Shown: positions 8,202-16,482, counted from the first letter of the stretch. The stretch: 36,345 nucleotides of DNA from Candidatus Cloacimonadota bacterium (GCA_029565535.1 JAKQNZ010000182.1:1-36345); one strand, 5' to 3'. Notes: generated from the letters alone by a model not told the origin. Translations and numbers: made by a program.

Positions 8202-10468
8202 AGTTTTTCTCTCCTTAGATATTCCTGCACCTGTGGCGCCAGAGGTTGATCAAAAAAGCGTTTGCCCGTTGCCCGATAGAGAGCATTGGCAATGGCAGGA
8301 GCTGTAATCTCCAGGGTAGGTTCGCCGATCCCTTTAGCACCAGAAGGCGAGTTCGGATCGCGGTTTTCGAGAAAGATGGCCGTCAAATCCGGAAGATCAG
8401 TACTACGCAACACCCGGTAATTATGGTAGTTGCTCACCTTGGGAGTTCCTTCCGACAGAGGAACTTGTTCGTAGAGCCCATAGCCGGCCCCCATGGCCAT
8501 TCCGCCATAGAACTGACCTGCCAGCATGGCCGGATTGATTGCTCTGCCCAGGTCGTGAGCCGCCACTATGTTCAACAGGGTGATCTGCCCTGTTTTCTGA
8601 TTCACCTTCAGTTCCACTGCTTGACAGCCATAAACCCATGTAAAATAAGCGTTCCCGTGGCCTGAATGCTCATCCCAGCTAACCCTGGGAGCCTGAAATA
8701 CCCCAAAGGCATAAGGATAAATCTGATTGGCATAGCACATGCGAATCGCACTGAAATAATCTGCCACTTCCTGTCCTTCGGCGTTTAGAACCTTGCCACT
8801 ATCATAGCTGCAGCCAGAAAGTTGCATAGCGGCCTGAACCCCTTCCACGATCCTTTCTCTCACGATTTTTGCGGCATTAACCGTCGCCCCTCCACCCAGA
8901 AGTGTTCCCCGGGAAGCTACGGTTGTGCCGCCATCAGGGATATTGGAGGTAGAAGGAAAGCGATAGCGGATAAGGTCTTTGGGAATGCCCAGTTCTTCGG
9001 CTGCGATAAGGATCATGGCACTTTCGGAGCCCTGGCCGTTTTCGTGAATCCCGGTTTCCAATAGCACGCTGCCATCGGGCTGAATATTGATTATTGCGCT
9101 GTTAAAATCCGTTCCTTCCGCACCCAGGCTCATACCTCGATAAGAAATCGCATATCCGATCCCATACCATTCATCTTTGGCTGGGTCTCCAAAGCTGCAA
9201 TTATGTTTTTTATTCTCATAATCTATCTCAGTTAAAACCGCGTCCATGGCTTGTTTTAGCGAAACTGTATGAGTGCTTAAGATCTGGCCGGTAATTGTGG
9301 TGCTGCCTTGCTTTACCATGTTTATCCTGCGAAAATCGCTTTCGTCCATGCCCAGCTTTTGTGCGGCCATTTCGATAAGTTGCTCGATGGCAAAATTCAC
9401 CTGAGGCGAGCCAAAACCTCTGAATGCACCTGTGAAAACGTTGTTTGTATATACTCCATATACGTCGCAATGCACATTCGGAACCTCATAGCACCCACAG
9501 CATTGTACAGTGGAACGCCAGGTAACCCAGGGGGTTACGCTACAGTAAGCGCCACTGTCGGCCACCATGCGCACCTTTACCGAAACGATATGTCCATCAT
9601 TCTGCAAGCCCATGCGATATTGCATTTTATAGGGATGGCGTTTGTAGCTTTCACGGATGCTCATTTCGCGGCTGTAGGTAAGCTTTACGGGTTTTCCGCT
9701 CAGATATGCACACAAGGCAGCCCGGGCACATACCAGAGCCGCGGTGTCGTCCTTGCCGCCAAATCCTCCGCCCATTGGAACCGTTTTCACCTCCACATCG
9801 CTAAGCTTGATGCCCAGGGTGGAAGCCACGAACCTGCGGGTGCTAAAGGGATGCTGCATACTTCCCAAAACCTCCATCACGCCGTCCGGCCTTAGCTGGC
9901 AGAGCGCTGATTCCGGTTCCAGGTAGGCATGCTCGATGCGTGAAGTATTAAACTCCTGTTCGATTATCAGATCAGCTTCCTTTTCGCCGCTTTCGATGTT
10001 TCCAGTGCGAACGCAATGGTAGTTGCAAACATTGCTGCCATGCCCGGGATTTATCAGGGGAGCGTCCTGCAGTAAAGCGGCTTCGGGATCAAATATGGCG
10101 GGTAGCTCTTCCAATTCCAGCTTGATAAAAGTTAAGGCCGCCAAGGCCTGTTCCCGGGTTTCAGCCACCACCAGGGCCAGAACATCGCCTGTGGAGCGGA
10201 TGCGCCGGTTTACCAGGGTGGGATAGTCTCTAATAATCTGCCCAAACTTGATGTTTCCGGGAATGTCTTTCGCCGTGTAAACTGCCGCCACGCCTTTCAG
10301 CTTCAAAGCTTCTGAAAAGTCAATCGAAATCAGCCTGGCGCTGGGCACAGGAGCGTGCAGGGGAACTGCGTGCAGCATCCCCGGAAGGATGTAATCGTCG
10401 GTATATTTGGCTTTTCCGCTTACTTTGGCTACGGCATCATTACGCCAGGCATCAGTAAAGGCTTTCAT
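8198..10468 (-). CDS. Molybdenum hydroxylase, molybdopterin-binding large subunit (XdhD/xanthine dehydrogenase-like)
   Basis: The 756-residue protein is a full-length Mo subunit of the xanthine dehydrogenase superfamily. Visible landmarks in order are an N-terminal aldehyde-oxidase a/b hammerhead domain (about 1-125), the RIEHAYLEPESAL segment, the cofactor loop PMGGGFGGKDD, the TGAFRGFGSPQ active-site loop, the repeat HENGQGSESAM, and the C-terminal GAKGIGEPT with the catalytic Glu at about 716. In the E. coli yge region the equivalent gene is xdhD, whose product has the 2Fe-2S domain fused; here it is separate. A purine or purine breakdown product is the likely substrate given the neighbouring hydantoinase, ygeY and ssnA. 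It overlaps the genes on both sides by 4 nt. Confidence 0.9.
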   Translation of the reverse strand: MKAFTDAWRNDAVAKVSGKAKYTDDYILPGMLHAVPLHAPVPSARLISIDFSEALKLKGVAAVYTAKDIPGNIKFGQIIRDYPTLVNRRIRSTGDVLALVVAETREQALAALTFIKLELEELPAIFDPEAALLQDAPLINPGHGSNVCNYHCVRTGNIESGEKEADLIIEQEFNTSRIEHAYLEPESALCQLRPDGVMEVLGSMQHPFSTRRFVASTLGIKLSDVEVKTVPMGGGFGGKDDTAALVCARAALCAYLSGKPVKLTYSREMSIRESYKRHPYKMQYRMGLQNDGHIVSVKVRMVADSGAYCSVTPWVTWRSTVQCCGCYEVPNVHCDVYGVYTNNVFTGAFRGFGSPQVNFAIEQLIEMAAQKLGMDESDFRRINMVKQGSTTITGQILSTHTVSLKQAMDAVLTEIDYENKKHNCSFGDPAKDEWYGIGYAISYRGMSLGAEGTDFNSAIINIQPDGSVLLETGIHENGQGSESAMILIAAEELGIPKDLIRYRFPSTSNIPDGGTTVASRGTLLGGGATVNAAKIVRERIVEGVQAAMQLSGCSYDSGKVLNAEGQEVADYFSAIRMCYANQIYPYAFGVFQAPRVSWDEHSGHGNAYFTWVYGCQAVELKVNQKTGQITLLNIVAAHDLGRAINPAMLAGQFYGGMAMGAGYGLYEQVPLSEGTPKVSNYHNYRVLRSTDLPDLTAIFLENRDPNSPSGAKGIGEPTLEITAPAIANALYRATGKRFFDQPLAPQVQEYLRREKL

Positions 10469-11547
10469 TGGTTCCTCCGCAATTCATAATGGCTCCAAAA
10501 GTCCTGATAGGGATTGGGTGTTTCACTGAAGGATGGCACTACGGGAACCGGCGCTCCCAACCGTTCAGGGTGGTACTTATCCAGATCTGGAATCCAACCC
10601 ATCAGACGGGCGGGATTGCTTCCGATTAGTTCAAACAGACGCTCAAAGCTCAGCTTCCCCTTTTGCACCAATTGCTCTGCCAGCAGGGTAAATAGCGACC
10701 CGCTGCCTGCGATGCCCATCGGTGTGTTTACGGGTTTCAGGATACCCTTGTCCTTGTCGGCGGTCCCAAAGGCACAGTGATCGCTGGCAATGATGTCGAA
10801 TACTCCATCCTGCATTAGTTCCACCAGTTGACCCCTGCTGTTCTCACTGCGCAGAGGCGGACTGCAGAGCCAGCGATGTCCCTGGGGATCATTCAAGGCG
10901 TCTTCATTCAGCACCAGATAATGGGGAGCGGTCTCGCAGCTTATACCGCCAAACTCACTTTTCGCAGCTCTAATCAGCAGAGCAGCCTGGGGGGTTGATA
11001 CGTGAACGATATGCACTGGATAATTGTGTTTTATTGCCAGATCGAGCACCTTTTCCACGGCGTGGATTTCTGCCTTTTCAGGACGCCGCAAAGTGTGGTC
11101 CAGAGGCTTTTGAAAAGGATAGCGGCTGCGGTATTCCTCTATCGTCGTATTGTCTTCGCAGTGTAGCAGCAGCCTTGGTTTGTGGCTGCTTAGCTCGTTC
11201 ATCAGCCGCGCTATGGCTTCATAGCTTTGGTAAAGCCCTTCTTTACGGTAGGTGGTGTATAGCTTCAAGTCGGTGTCCTCACCCAGGAGCGGAATGATCT
11301 TATCCGGAACTAATTCGCCGGGGGTAAGATGCCAAAACACCTTGCCATTGAATGTCCTGGCGTTTTCACGCATTTGGGCCAGTTTATCCGTCAGATCTTC
11401 CTCCGGGCTTTCGGTTACAAATACTCCGATTCCTTCCAAGCCGCTATGCTCATGCAGGCGGTTAAAGCTATGCCAATCATCAGCCAGTTTGTGCCCGGCG
11501 ATTGTTTCGCCGATATGCACATGAAAGTCGTAAATTCCGCAGCTCAT
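10465..11547 (-). CDS. Short hydantoinase/dihydroorotase-like cyclic amidohydrolase
   Basis: The 360-residue protein belongs to the dihydropyrimidinase/hydantoinase/dihydroorotase branch of the amidohydrolase superfamily, which hydrolyses cyclic amide rings. Expected metal ligands are all present: HxH at H9/H11 (YDFHVHIG), a Lys in TDLKLYTTY (K95, the probable carboxylated lysine), H129 (LLLHCEDN), H182 (HIVHVSTPQ) and D256 (IIASDHCAF). I take the start at ATG 11547, overlapping the upstream stop by 4 nt; a longer reading frame to 11691 would run through the upstream gene. From that start the protein begins almost at the HxH motif, so it lacks most of the beta-sandwich domain that brackets the barrel in normal hydantoinases (about 450 residues). 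In context it is the HyuA/allantoinase-like ring opener of purine breakdown. Confidence 0.85.
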   Translation of the reverse strand: MSCGIYDFHVHIGETIAGHKLADDWHSFNRLHEHSGLEGIGVFVTESPEEDLTDKLAQMRENARTFNGKVFWHLTPGELVPDKIIPLLGEDTDLKLYTTYRKEGLYQSYEAIARLMNELSSHKPRLLLHCEDNTTIEEYRSRYPFQKPLDHTLRRPEKAEIHAVEKVLDLAIKHNYPVHIVHVSTPQAALLIRAAKSEFGGISCETAPHYLVLNEDALNDPQGHRWLCSPPLRSENSRGQLVELMQDGVFDIIASDHCAFGTADKDKGILKPVNTPMGIAGSGSLFTLLAEQLVQKGKLSFERLFELIGSNPARLMGWIPDLDKYHPERLGAPVPVVPSFSETPNPYQDFWSHYELRRNQ

Positions 11548-12704
11548 AATCTCACCGCTCCCGGATCTTTTAATCCATGCCCCGTTATCAGCAGCACCAC
11601 CTGGTCTTTGTCTTTTATCCAGCCATGTTTTTTTGCCTGTTGCAGCCCGGCCAGCGTGGCTGCTGACGAAGGTTCGGCAAAAACACCCCATTGCCGGGCC
11701 AAGCCAAACTGAGCTTCCAGTATCTCAGCCTCGCTGAGCCGTAAAGCTTTTCCTTCGCTTTCCCAAAGCGCTAGAACCGCCCAATGCGCCAGGGCCGGAG
11801 TTTTTACACTGATGGAGTCGGCCAGGGTTTCGGGATGCAGCGCATCCCGGTAAATCCCAGATTCCCAATAGCTGGTTATCGCATCGCTGCTTTCAGCCTG
11901 AACGCAGAGCAGACGGGGCAGACGCTCTCCCAAACCGGCTCTCTGCAAATCCACAAAGGCCTTATAGATGCCGGTCAGAATCACACCATCGCCAACCGGG
12001 ACAACAATCCAATCGGGCACTTTCTGGCCATTCTGAAGAAAGATTTCCAGTCCGCTGCTTTTCTTTCCGTCCACAGTAAGGGGGTGATAGCCTGTGTTGC
12101 GACAAAGGCAGTGATGGCTGTGCGTATAGTCCAATGCGGCTTTGAAGGCATCGTCGTAGGTTCCCTTAACCTTGTGAAGCTTTGCTCCATGAACCTGAAT
12201 CTGAATCAGCTTGGCGGGCGGCGCGCTTTCCGGAGCGAAGATAACAGCTTTTTTACCAACTGAGGCAGCCAGACAGGCCAGGGACGAAGCGGCGTTGCCG
12301 GTGCTGGCTGCCACGATTTCGTCTATTCCCTTCTGAACCGCATCAGCCACTACCAGTTGGGAAGCACGGTCCTTGAAACTACCGCTGGGGTTTTGGCTGT
12401 CCAGCTTGAGAAGTAAATTCGGATGAGGAAAAGCCCCGGAGATCCGAGGCCGGTACAGAGGCGTATTACCCACCGGTAAAGGCGGATAGAACTTCGTGTC
12501 CACCGCGCTGAACAGCCGGAGATCGGGCTTTCGTTTCCAGCTTTGGGCGATCTTTTTGTAATCAAACACAGCTTCCAGAACTCCCTTCAGAGGCATTCCG
12601 GGTTTATAATCCCGGCTGCAATCCGGGCATAAATAGTTCAGCTTACCAGGCTCAAAATCCCTTCCGCATTCGGTGCAGCGATAGGCCACAAGGAAACACT
12701 TCAT
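11544..12704 (-). CDS. Threonine-synthase-like fold-type-II PLP enzyme with N-terminal zinc ribbon
   Basis: The 386-residue protein starts with a four-cysteine zinc ribbon (C10, C13, C26, C29), then a fold-type-II PLP domain: PLP lysine in SGSFKDRASQ (K111), asparagine loop ASTGNAAS (134-140) and the phosphate-binding VVPVGDG (about 234-240). The VGDG loop and the zinc ribbon are typical of proteins annotated as threonine synthase. It does not sit with homoserine pathway genes but between ygeY and the hydantoinase, so a beta-elimination or deamination step on an amino acid released from purine degradation is an attractive alternative. It may replace YgeX (diaminopropionate ammonia-lyase) of the E. 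coli cluster. The start ATG at 12704 has GGGAG about 8 nt upstream. Confidence 0.8.
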   Translation of the reverse strand: MKCFLVAYRCTECGRDFEPGKLNYLCPDCSRDYKPGMPLKGVLEAVFDYKKIAQSWKRKPDLRLFSAVDTKFYPPLPVGNTPLYRPRISGAFPHPNLLLKLDSQNPSGSFKDRASQLVVADAVQKGIDEIVAASTGNAASSLACLAASVGKKAVIFAPESAPPAKLIQIQVHGAKLHKVKGTYDDAFKAALDYTHSHHCLCRNTGYHPLTVDGKKSSGLEIFLQNGQKVPDWIVVPVGDGVILTGIYKAFVDLQRAGLGERLPRLLCVQAESSDAITSYWESGIYRDALHPETLADSISVKTPALAHWAVLALWESEGKALRLSEAEILEAQFGLARQWGVFAEPSSAATLAGLQQAKKHGWIKDKDQVVLLITGHGLKDPGAVRL

Positions 12705-12842
12705 TCATCTATCTCCCAAGCTCGCTTCCCGAGTTGCCCTGCAATTCCTCCCGAGATCCAGCCATCTCCCATTCGCGAGGCATTCGGGAGGGTGTGGGGT
12801 GGCATTCGGGAGGAAAAGCGGTGGCAAGCAAGGAAGCATTTG
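12705..12842. repeat. Spacer with short direct and inverted repeats (GGCATTCGGGAGG)
   Basis: The spacer between ygeY and the threonine-synthase-like gene holds two copies of GGCATTCGGGAGG (12779-12791 and 12801-12813, 22 bp apart) and an inverse partner CCTCCCGA (12747-12754) that could pair with either TCGGGAGG to form alternative hairpins. A related shorter element, ATTCGCGAGG, is at 12771-12780. It is transcribed as part of the operon, so it could act in mRNA processing or stability, or be a small REP-like relic. No protein is supported here. Confidence 0.5.
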
Positions 12843-14036
12843 TTAAAGTCCCAATTCGTAAACCAGAGCGGCGTAAAAAGCGGCAGCCTTGGTAAGATGT
12901 TCCACAGGACAAGCTTCATTGGGGGCATGGGCATATACTTCGTTGCCAGGCCCCATCCCGATACAGGGAATGCCAAACATCCCTGCGATCGAAACGCCAT
13001 TCGTGGAGAAAGTCCATTTGTCTATAAAGGGTTCTGCAGAAAGAGTCTCGGAATAAGCTTTGGCGGCACTCTGCACATAAGGTGATTCCAAGGGAGTAAC
13101 CCAGGTGGGATAGTATTTCTCAGTGGGATACACCAAGCCGGTGAAAGCCGCTTCTTTGTAAGTCAGAACCTCAATTTCCGCTTCGGGATGCCCTGCCAGC
13201 CGGCAAGCCTCTTTTACCTCCGCCACCGCGCTATCCTTGGTTTCACCCCAGGTAAGCCTGCGATCGAGGTGGATCCGGGCACTATCCGGTACCGCACATT
13301 GGCTGGGTCCGGTGAAATATACTTCTGTTACACAAACGCTGCCTTTGCCCAAAAATTCGTCAACGTGCAGCCTTTCGTGCAGCTTTTCAATCTCCAGGGC
13401 AATGCGGCTGATCTTATAGATGGCGTTGTCGCCTCTTTCGGGAGCCGAGCCATGACATGACAGGCCTTTCACGTGCACCTGCATTTCCATGCGTCCGCGG
13501 TGGCCACGATAGATGTTCAGGTTGGTAGGTTCTGTGATTACAACCAGTTCAGGTTTGATCTCACCTTCCTTCAGGATATATTGCCAGCATAGCCCGTCGC
13601 AGTCTTCTTCCATCACTGTGCCGGTAAAATAAATGCTAAACTTGTCGCCTATCCCAAGGTCTTTAATGATCCTTGCAGCAGTCAGCATACTGGCCATTCC
13701 GCCTTCCTGATCAACGGTGCCGCGTCCCCAAACCTTGCCATCCTTCACATGGGCGTCAAAGGGATCAAAGTCCCACAGACTGAGGTCGCCTGGGTAAACG
13801 GTGTCGATATGGGCGTCGAAGGCTATCACTCTGGGGCCGTTTCCGATGCGGCCAATAACGTTTCCCAGGGGATCTATGTAGGCCTCGTCCATCCCAATCG
13901 CCTGCATTTCCTTCAAGATGCATTCCACCACTTCTTTTTCCTTGGTGGAAAAAGCGGGAATGCGCACCATATCCATCAAGAATCTGGTGCTGGTTTCTTC
14001 GTAGGCTTTGGCTTTCGCCATGATTTCTTTATACAT
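12843..14036 (-). CDS. ygeY: YgeY family M20 metallohydrolase
   Basis: This 397-residue protein is an M20/ArgE-DapE type zinc hydrolase of the YgeY group. Metal-binding motifs are AFDAHIDTVYPGD (H76, D78), GRGTVDQEGG (D109, E111) and MEEDCDG (catalytic E143/E144), with a C-terminal metal His in NEVYAHAPNE. The dimerisation domain begins near GHRGRMEMQVHVKGL. YgeY proteins hydrolyse an amide or N-carbamoyl bond; the gene occurs with ygeW, ssnA and selenium/molybdenum hydroxylases in clusters linked to anaerobic purine breakdown, though the exact substrate is not certain to me. AAGGAG stands 8 nt before the ATG. In the operon it follows ssnA but is separated from it by the inverted-repeat GxxExxY cassette. 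Confidence 0.92.
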   Translation of the reverse strand: MYKEIMAKAKAYEETSTRFLMDMVRIPAFSTKEKEVVECILKEMQAIGMDEAYIDPLGNVIGRIGNGPRVIAFDAHIDTVYPGDLSLWDFDPFDAHVKDGKVWGRGTVDQEGGMASMLTAARIIKDLGIGDKFSIYFTGTVMEEDCDGLCWQYILKEGEIKPELVVITEPTNLNIYRGHRGRMEMQVHVKGLSCHGSAPERGDNAIYKISRIALEIEKLHERLHVDEFLGKGSVCVTEVYFTGPSQCAVPDSARIHLDRRLTWGETKDSAVAEVKEACRLAGHPEAEIEVLTYKEAAFTGLVYPTEKYYPTWVTPLESPYVQSAAKAYSETLSAEPFIDKWTFSTNGVSIAGMFGIPCIGMGPGNEVYAHAPNEACPVEHLTKAAAFYAALVYELGL

Positions 14037-14108
14037 TGGAGAACTCCTTAATTAATATTATTTACACAGAGGGTGTTTTGCGGTAGGGGCTGCAGTTCCG
14101 CTGAGATC

Positions 14109-14190
14109 GAAGGTTTTGATGTGTAGAACGTTACTACGTTTTCTTCTCAACACAGAGAAAAGCAGAGTTACACAGAGAAAAGCAGAGGAA
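14109..14190. repeat. Left arm of 82-bp inverted repeat
   Basis: This 82-bp segment is the reverse complement of 14710-14791 with two differences (80 of 82 matching; mismatches at arm positions 10 and 63). Its outer part reads GAAGGTTTTGATGTGTAGAA, with the short palindrome AACGT-TACT-ACGTT; its inner part is a double CACAGAGAAAAGCAGAG unit, repeated about 21 bp apart. The pair encloses the GxxExxY gene. It lies downstream of that gene and 73 nt upstream of ygeY. Confidence 0.95.
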
Positions 14191-14248
14191 TCCTGGTTAA
14201 GGTTACAGGGTTTTAGATCTTTTTTTGTTATGGAGGATAGGGTATTAT

Positions 14249-14686
14249 TCATTTTCCGTGCTCGATGAGCAGGCTGTCCATATCATGGTTAGAAAGCTTG
14301 CCATAGTTAAGTCTGATACGCTGGATGCCGTCTCTTAACAGAGGAACGTTAAAATTGATCAAAAGACCCAGAGGCAGGTTGCTTAACACAAGATAGGACA
14401 TTAGCTGAGCCTCGAAAACAGGAAGCATCTCTTTGACAGCCTTCAATTCCACGATGATCGCATTCTCCACTATCAGGTCAGCCCGAAACACACTTTTACA
14501 CTCTGAGCCTTTGTAAATGATCGGGATAGGGACTTCGCTTTTATAGCGCAACCCCCTGAACTGCAATTCCTTGCAGAGGCATTCGTGATATACTTCTTCC
14601 AGTAAACCTGGACCAAGGTTCCTGTGAACCTCGATGCAAGCCCCAATAATCCTTCCACTTAGAGTATTTAGTGTATTTTCATCCAT
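14249..14686 (-). CDS. GxxExxY family protein
   Basis: The 145-residue protein contains the family motif GPGLLEEVYHECL (G-x-x-E-x-x-Y) at about residues 25-37, followed by the YKGSECKSVFRADLIVENAIIVELKAV region, where D-x(n)-ExK spacing (D69, E79, K81) recalls PD-(D/E)XK nuclease-like folds. The C-terminal NLPLGLLINFNVP segment is also typical. The function of the family is not established. The gene is on the same strand as the purine operon but sits inside an 82-bp inverted repeat (14109-14190 and 14710-14791) that has nothing to do with its neighbours, so it looks like an inserted cassette. Such genes are often found with repeats of this type in environmental genomes. Confidence 0.9.
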   Translation of the reverse strand: MDENTLNTLSGRIIGACIEVHRNLGPGLLEEVYHECLCKELQFRGLRYKSEVPIPIIYKGSECKSVFRADLIVENAIIVELKAVKEMLPVFEAQLMSYLVLSNLPLGLLINFNVPLLRDGIQRIRLNYGKLSNHDMDSLLIEHGK

Positions 14687-14709
14687 TCCTTAACCTTTTT
14701 GTTTATCAA

Positions 14710-14791
14710 TTCCTCTGCTTTTCTCTGTTTAACTCTGCTTTTCTCTGTGTTGAGAAGAAAACGTAGTAACGTTCTACACATTAAAACCTTC
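14710..14791. repeat. Right arm of 82-bp inverted repeat
   Basis: This arm is the mirror of 14109-14190, matching at 80 of 82 positions in inverted orientation. The inner end contains two tandem CTCTGCTTTTCTCTGT units (14713-14728 and 14733-14748). Outside the arms the flanks share only weak similarity (a GGCAGG/ATCC-type hairpin at about 14799-14815 on this side), and I could not see a convincing target-site duplication. It lies 23 nt upstream of the GxxExxY start and downstream of the ssnA stop. Confidence 0.95.
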
Positions 14792-14852
14792 ACTTTGAGG
14801 CAGGATCGGCATCCTATACTACCATTCATCTCTGTCCCGGTGTGGAACGAAC

Positions 14853-16181
14853 TTAGAACCTGTCCCACAGTTTCGCAGCCAGCTCTCTGGACCTGGCCTT
14901 GATTTCGGCTTCGTCGATATCGAGCAGCAGTTCCCCATTCCACATCAGCACCTTGCCTCCACAAATAGTGGCATCCACTCTGGCTTGGGAAATACCGTAG
15001 ATAATGTGTCCCAGCCAGGTGTTTTCGTCCAAGGGTGTATGAGGATCGTAATCAACCACGATGAAATCTGCAGTACCGCCTTCGGCGATGGTTCCATGCT
15101 TTGCACCCCAGTATTTCTGAGCGATCAGGGGATTATTGAATATCAAAGTGGAGGCAATTTCCATGAATGCAGAGGAAGGATTGTTTTGCTTTAAGTGCTG
15201 AGCCCAAAGGCCAACGCGCAGTTCTTCCAGCATGTTCACGGTCATCGCATCGGTTCCCAAGCCTACTTTAATCCCCAGTTCCTGCATTTTGCAAACATCG
15301 GCGATGCCAACGGCGTTATTAAGATTGCTTTGGGGATTTGTAACTACAGCCGCACCCCTTTCCGCAACCAGCATCATTTCCTTGGGATTCAGATGCACTC
15401 CATGGGCCAGGATGCTGTGGGAATTTATCAAGCCAAAGTCGTTCAGCCTTTCCACCACTCGCTTTCCAAAGTGCTCGATATTAAAACGCTGGTCGGATTC
15501 CGCTTCTGCAGCGTGAATGTGAGTTCCGCACTCCAAGTCTTGCACCAGGCTTGAAATCGTAGCCAGGGTTTTGTCGCTGAGAGTAAAGGCCGCATGCATG
15601 CCAAACAGCGCTTTCAGGTCTTCGTCTTCCGCCATCTCGCACTGCTTTATCCAATCTGCGTTTTCCTCTATGCCGGCTTTACAGACTTGCTCGCCGTCGC
15701 GATCGGATACTTCGTAGCAAAGGCTTGCTTTCAGCCCTGCTTGCTTCACTGCTTTGGCTATCTGATTCAAGGAGCCGGTAACCGCAAAAGGTGAGGCATG
15801 ATGGTCGATGATCGTGGTAGTGCCTTTACGGATTGCGGACAAAGCAGAGATCAGAGCGCTGATATAATTATCCTCAGCCAGCAGTTTTTTGTCCAGGCGC
15901 CACCAAAGGTTATTCAGCACTTCATTGAAGTCCTTGGAAGGAGCAGCTTTCCCCAGCCCGGTTACCAGGGTTGAATAGAAGTGATGATGCGCATTGATCA
16001 GGCCAGGCATGATCAATTTTCCTGCTATGTCGATCCTTTCACATTCTTCCGTGTCAAACTGCCCGGCAGTAGCAATTTTACTGATTCTACCATCCTCCAC
16101 CAGCATAGCCATGCCTCTCAGGATGGGTTTTTCGGCTGTGAAAGTGAGGATATCCCCACCCAAAACTATGTATCTGTTCAT
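14853..16181 (-). CDS. ssnA: SsnA family putative aminohydrolase
   Basis: The 442-residue protein is a metal-dependent amidohydrolase of the SsnA/guanine-deaminase-like group. It has an N-terminal beta-sandwich, the metal motif GLINAHHHFYS (H65-H67), THIHAAEAESD, ILAHGVHLN and the metal Asp in GLGTDAMTVN, then a C-terminal sandwich strand GTADFIVVDYDP. Members deaminate or hydrolyse purine-like rings; the E. coli ssnA gene lies in the yge/ygf/xdhD region connected with anaerobic purine degradation. It is the first gene of the - strand operon, with AGGAGATAAT directly before its ATG, and is divergent from mtnA. The substrate is not deducible here. Confidence 0.92.
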   Translation of the reverse strand: MNRYIVLGGDILTFTAEKPILRGMAMLVEDGRISKIATAGQFDTEECERIDIAGKLIMPGLINAHHHFYSTLVTGLGKAAPSKDFNEVLNNLWWRLDKKLLAEDNYISALISALSAIRKGTTTIIDHHASPFAVTGSLNQIAKAVKQAGLKASLCYEVSDRDGEQVCKAGIEENADWIKQCEMAEDEDLKALFGMHAAFTLSDKTLATISSLVQDLECGTHIHAAEAESDQRFNIEHFGKRVVERLNDFGLINSHSILAHGVHLNPKEMMLVAERGAAVVTNPQSNLNNAVGIADVCKMQELGIKVGLGTDAMTVNMLEELRVGLWAQHLKQNNPSSAFMEIASTLIFNNPLIAQKYWGAKHGTIAEGGTADFIVVDYDPHTPLDENTWLGHIIYGISQARVDATICGGKVLMWNGELLLDIDEAEIKARSRELAAKLWDRF

Positions 16182-16482
16182 ATTATCTCCTGTGGTTCTG
16201 AAAATAGGATTGCAAGGAAAAGGCAGAGGTAGATATTTGTCAAGCCTGAAAGTGATACGGAGGGTTTGGAGGATAAAAGCCGGAATTTTTCTTGCCCCGC
16301 TGGCAGATAATACACAAAACCACGATGCTGAAACAGGAATGGTCGCCCTGATCTTGAAATTCTTGGTATCATCGGTTTGGACAAGCCCTTCAACCCTTCC
16401 CGGCCAAGAAAGATATTGACGAAAATCCGGCTTTGCAGATGAATAACATCAGAAAAATGGTATGTAAAATTATGGAGAATAA
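16182..16482. promoter_or_regulatory. Divergent intergenic region between ssnA and mtnA
   Basis: This 301-bp gap separates the two divergent operons and must contain both promoters. On the - strand TTGACA occurs at 16243-16238, and on the + strand TTGACG at 16416-16421, but neither has a convincing -10 box at normal spacing. Short reading frames here have no coding character. GGAG precedes the mtnA ATG by about 8 nt. No repeat or strong hairpin was seen. A shared regulator binding here would control both the purine and methylthioadenosine operons. Confidence 0.5.

Noticed and set aside
11548-11691. N-terminal extension of the hydantoinase into the upstream gene
   Set aside because: The extra 48 residues run through the PLP enzyme's coding region and lack coding character; an ATGA overlap gives a natural start at 11547.
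12701-13000. A - strand 99-residue reading frame across the ygeY/PLP spacer
   Set aside because: It lies mostly inside ygeY in another frame, has no ribosome site, and its sequence is rich in Trp, Pro and Met without domain character.
16236-16444. Definite promoters for ssnA and mtnA
   Set aside because: TTGACA and TTGACG boxes are present but no good -10 element is found at normal spacing.
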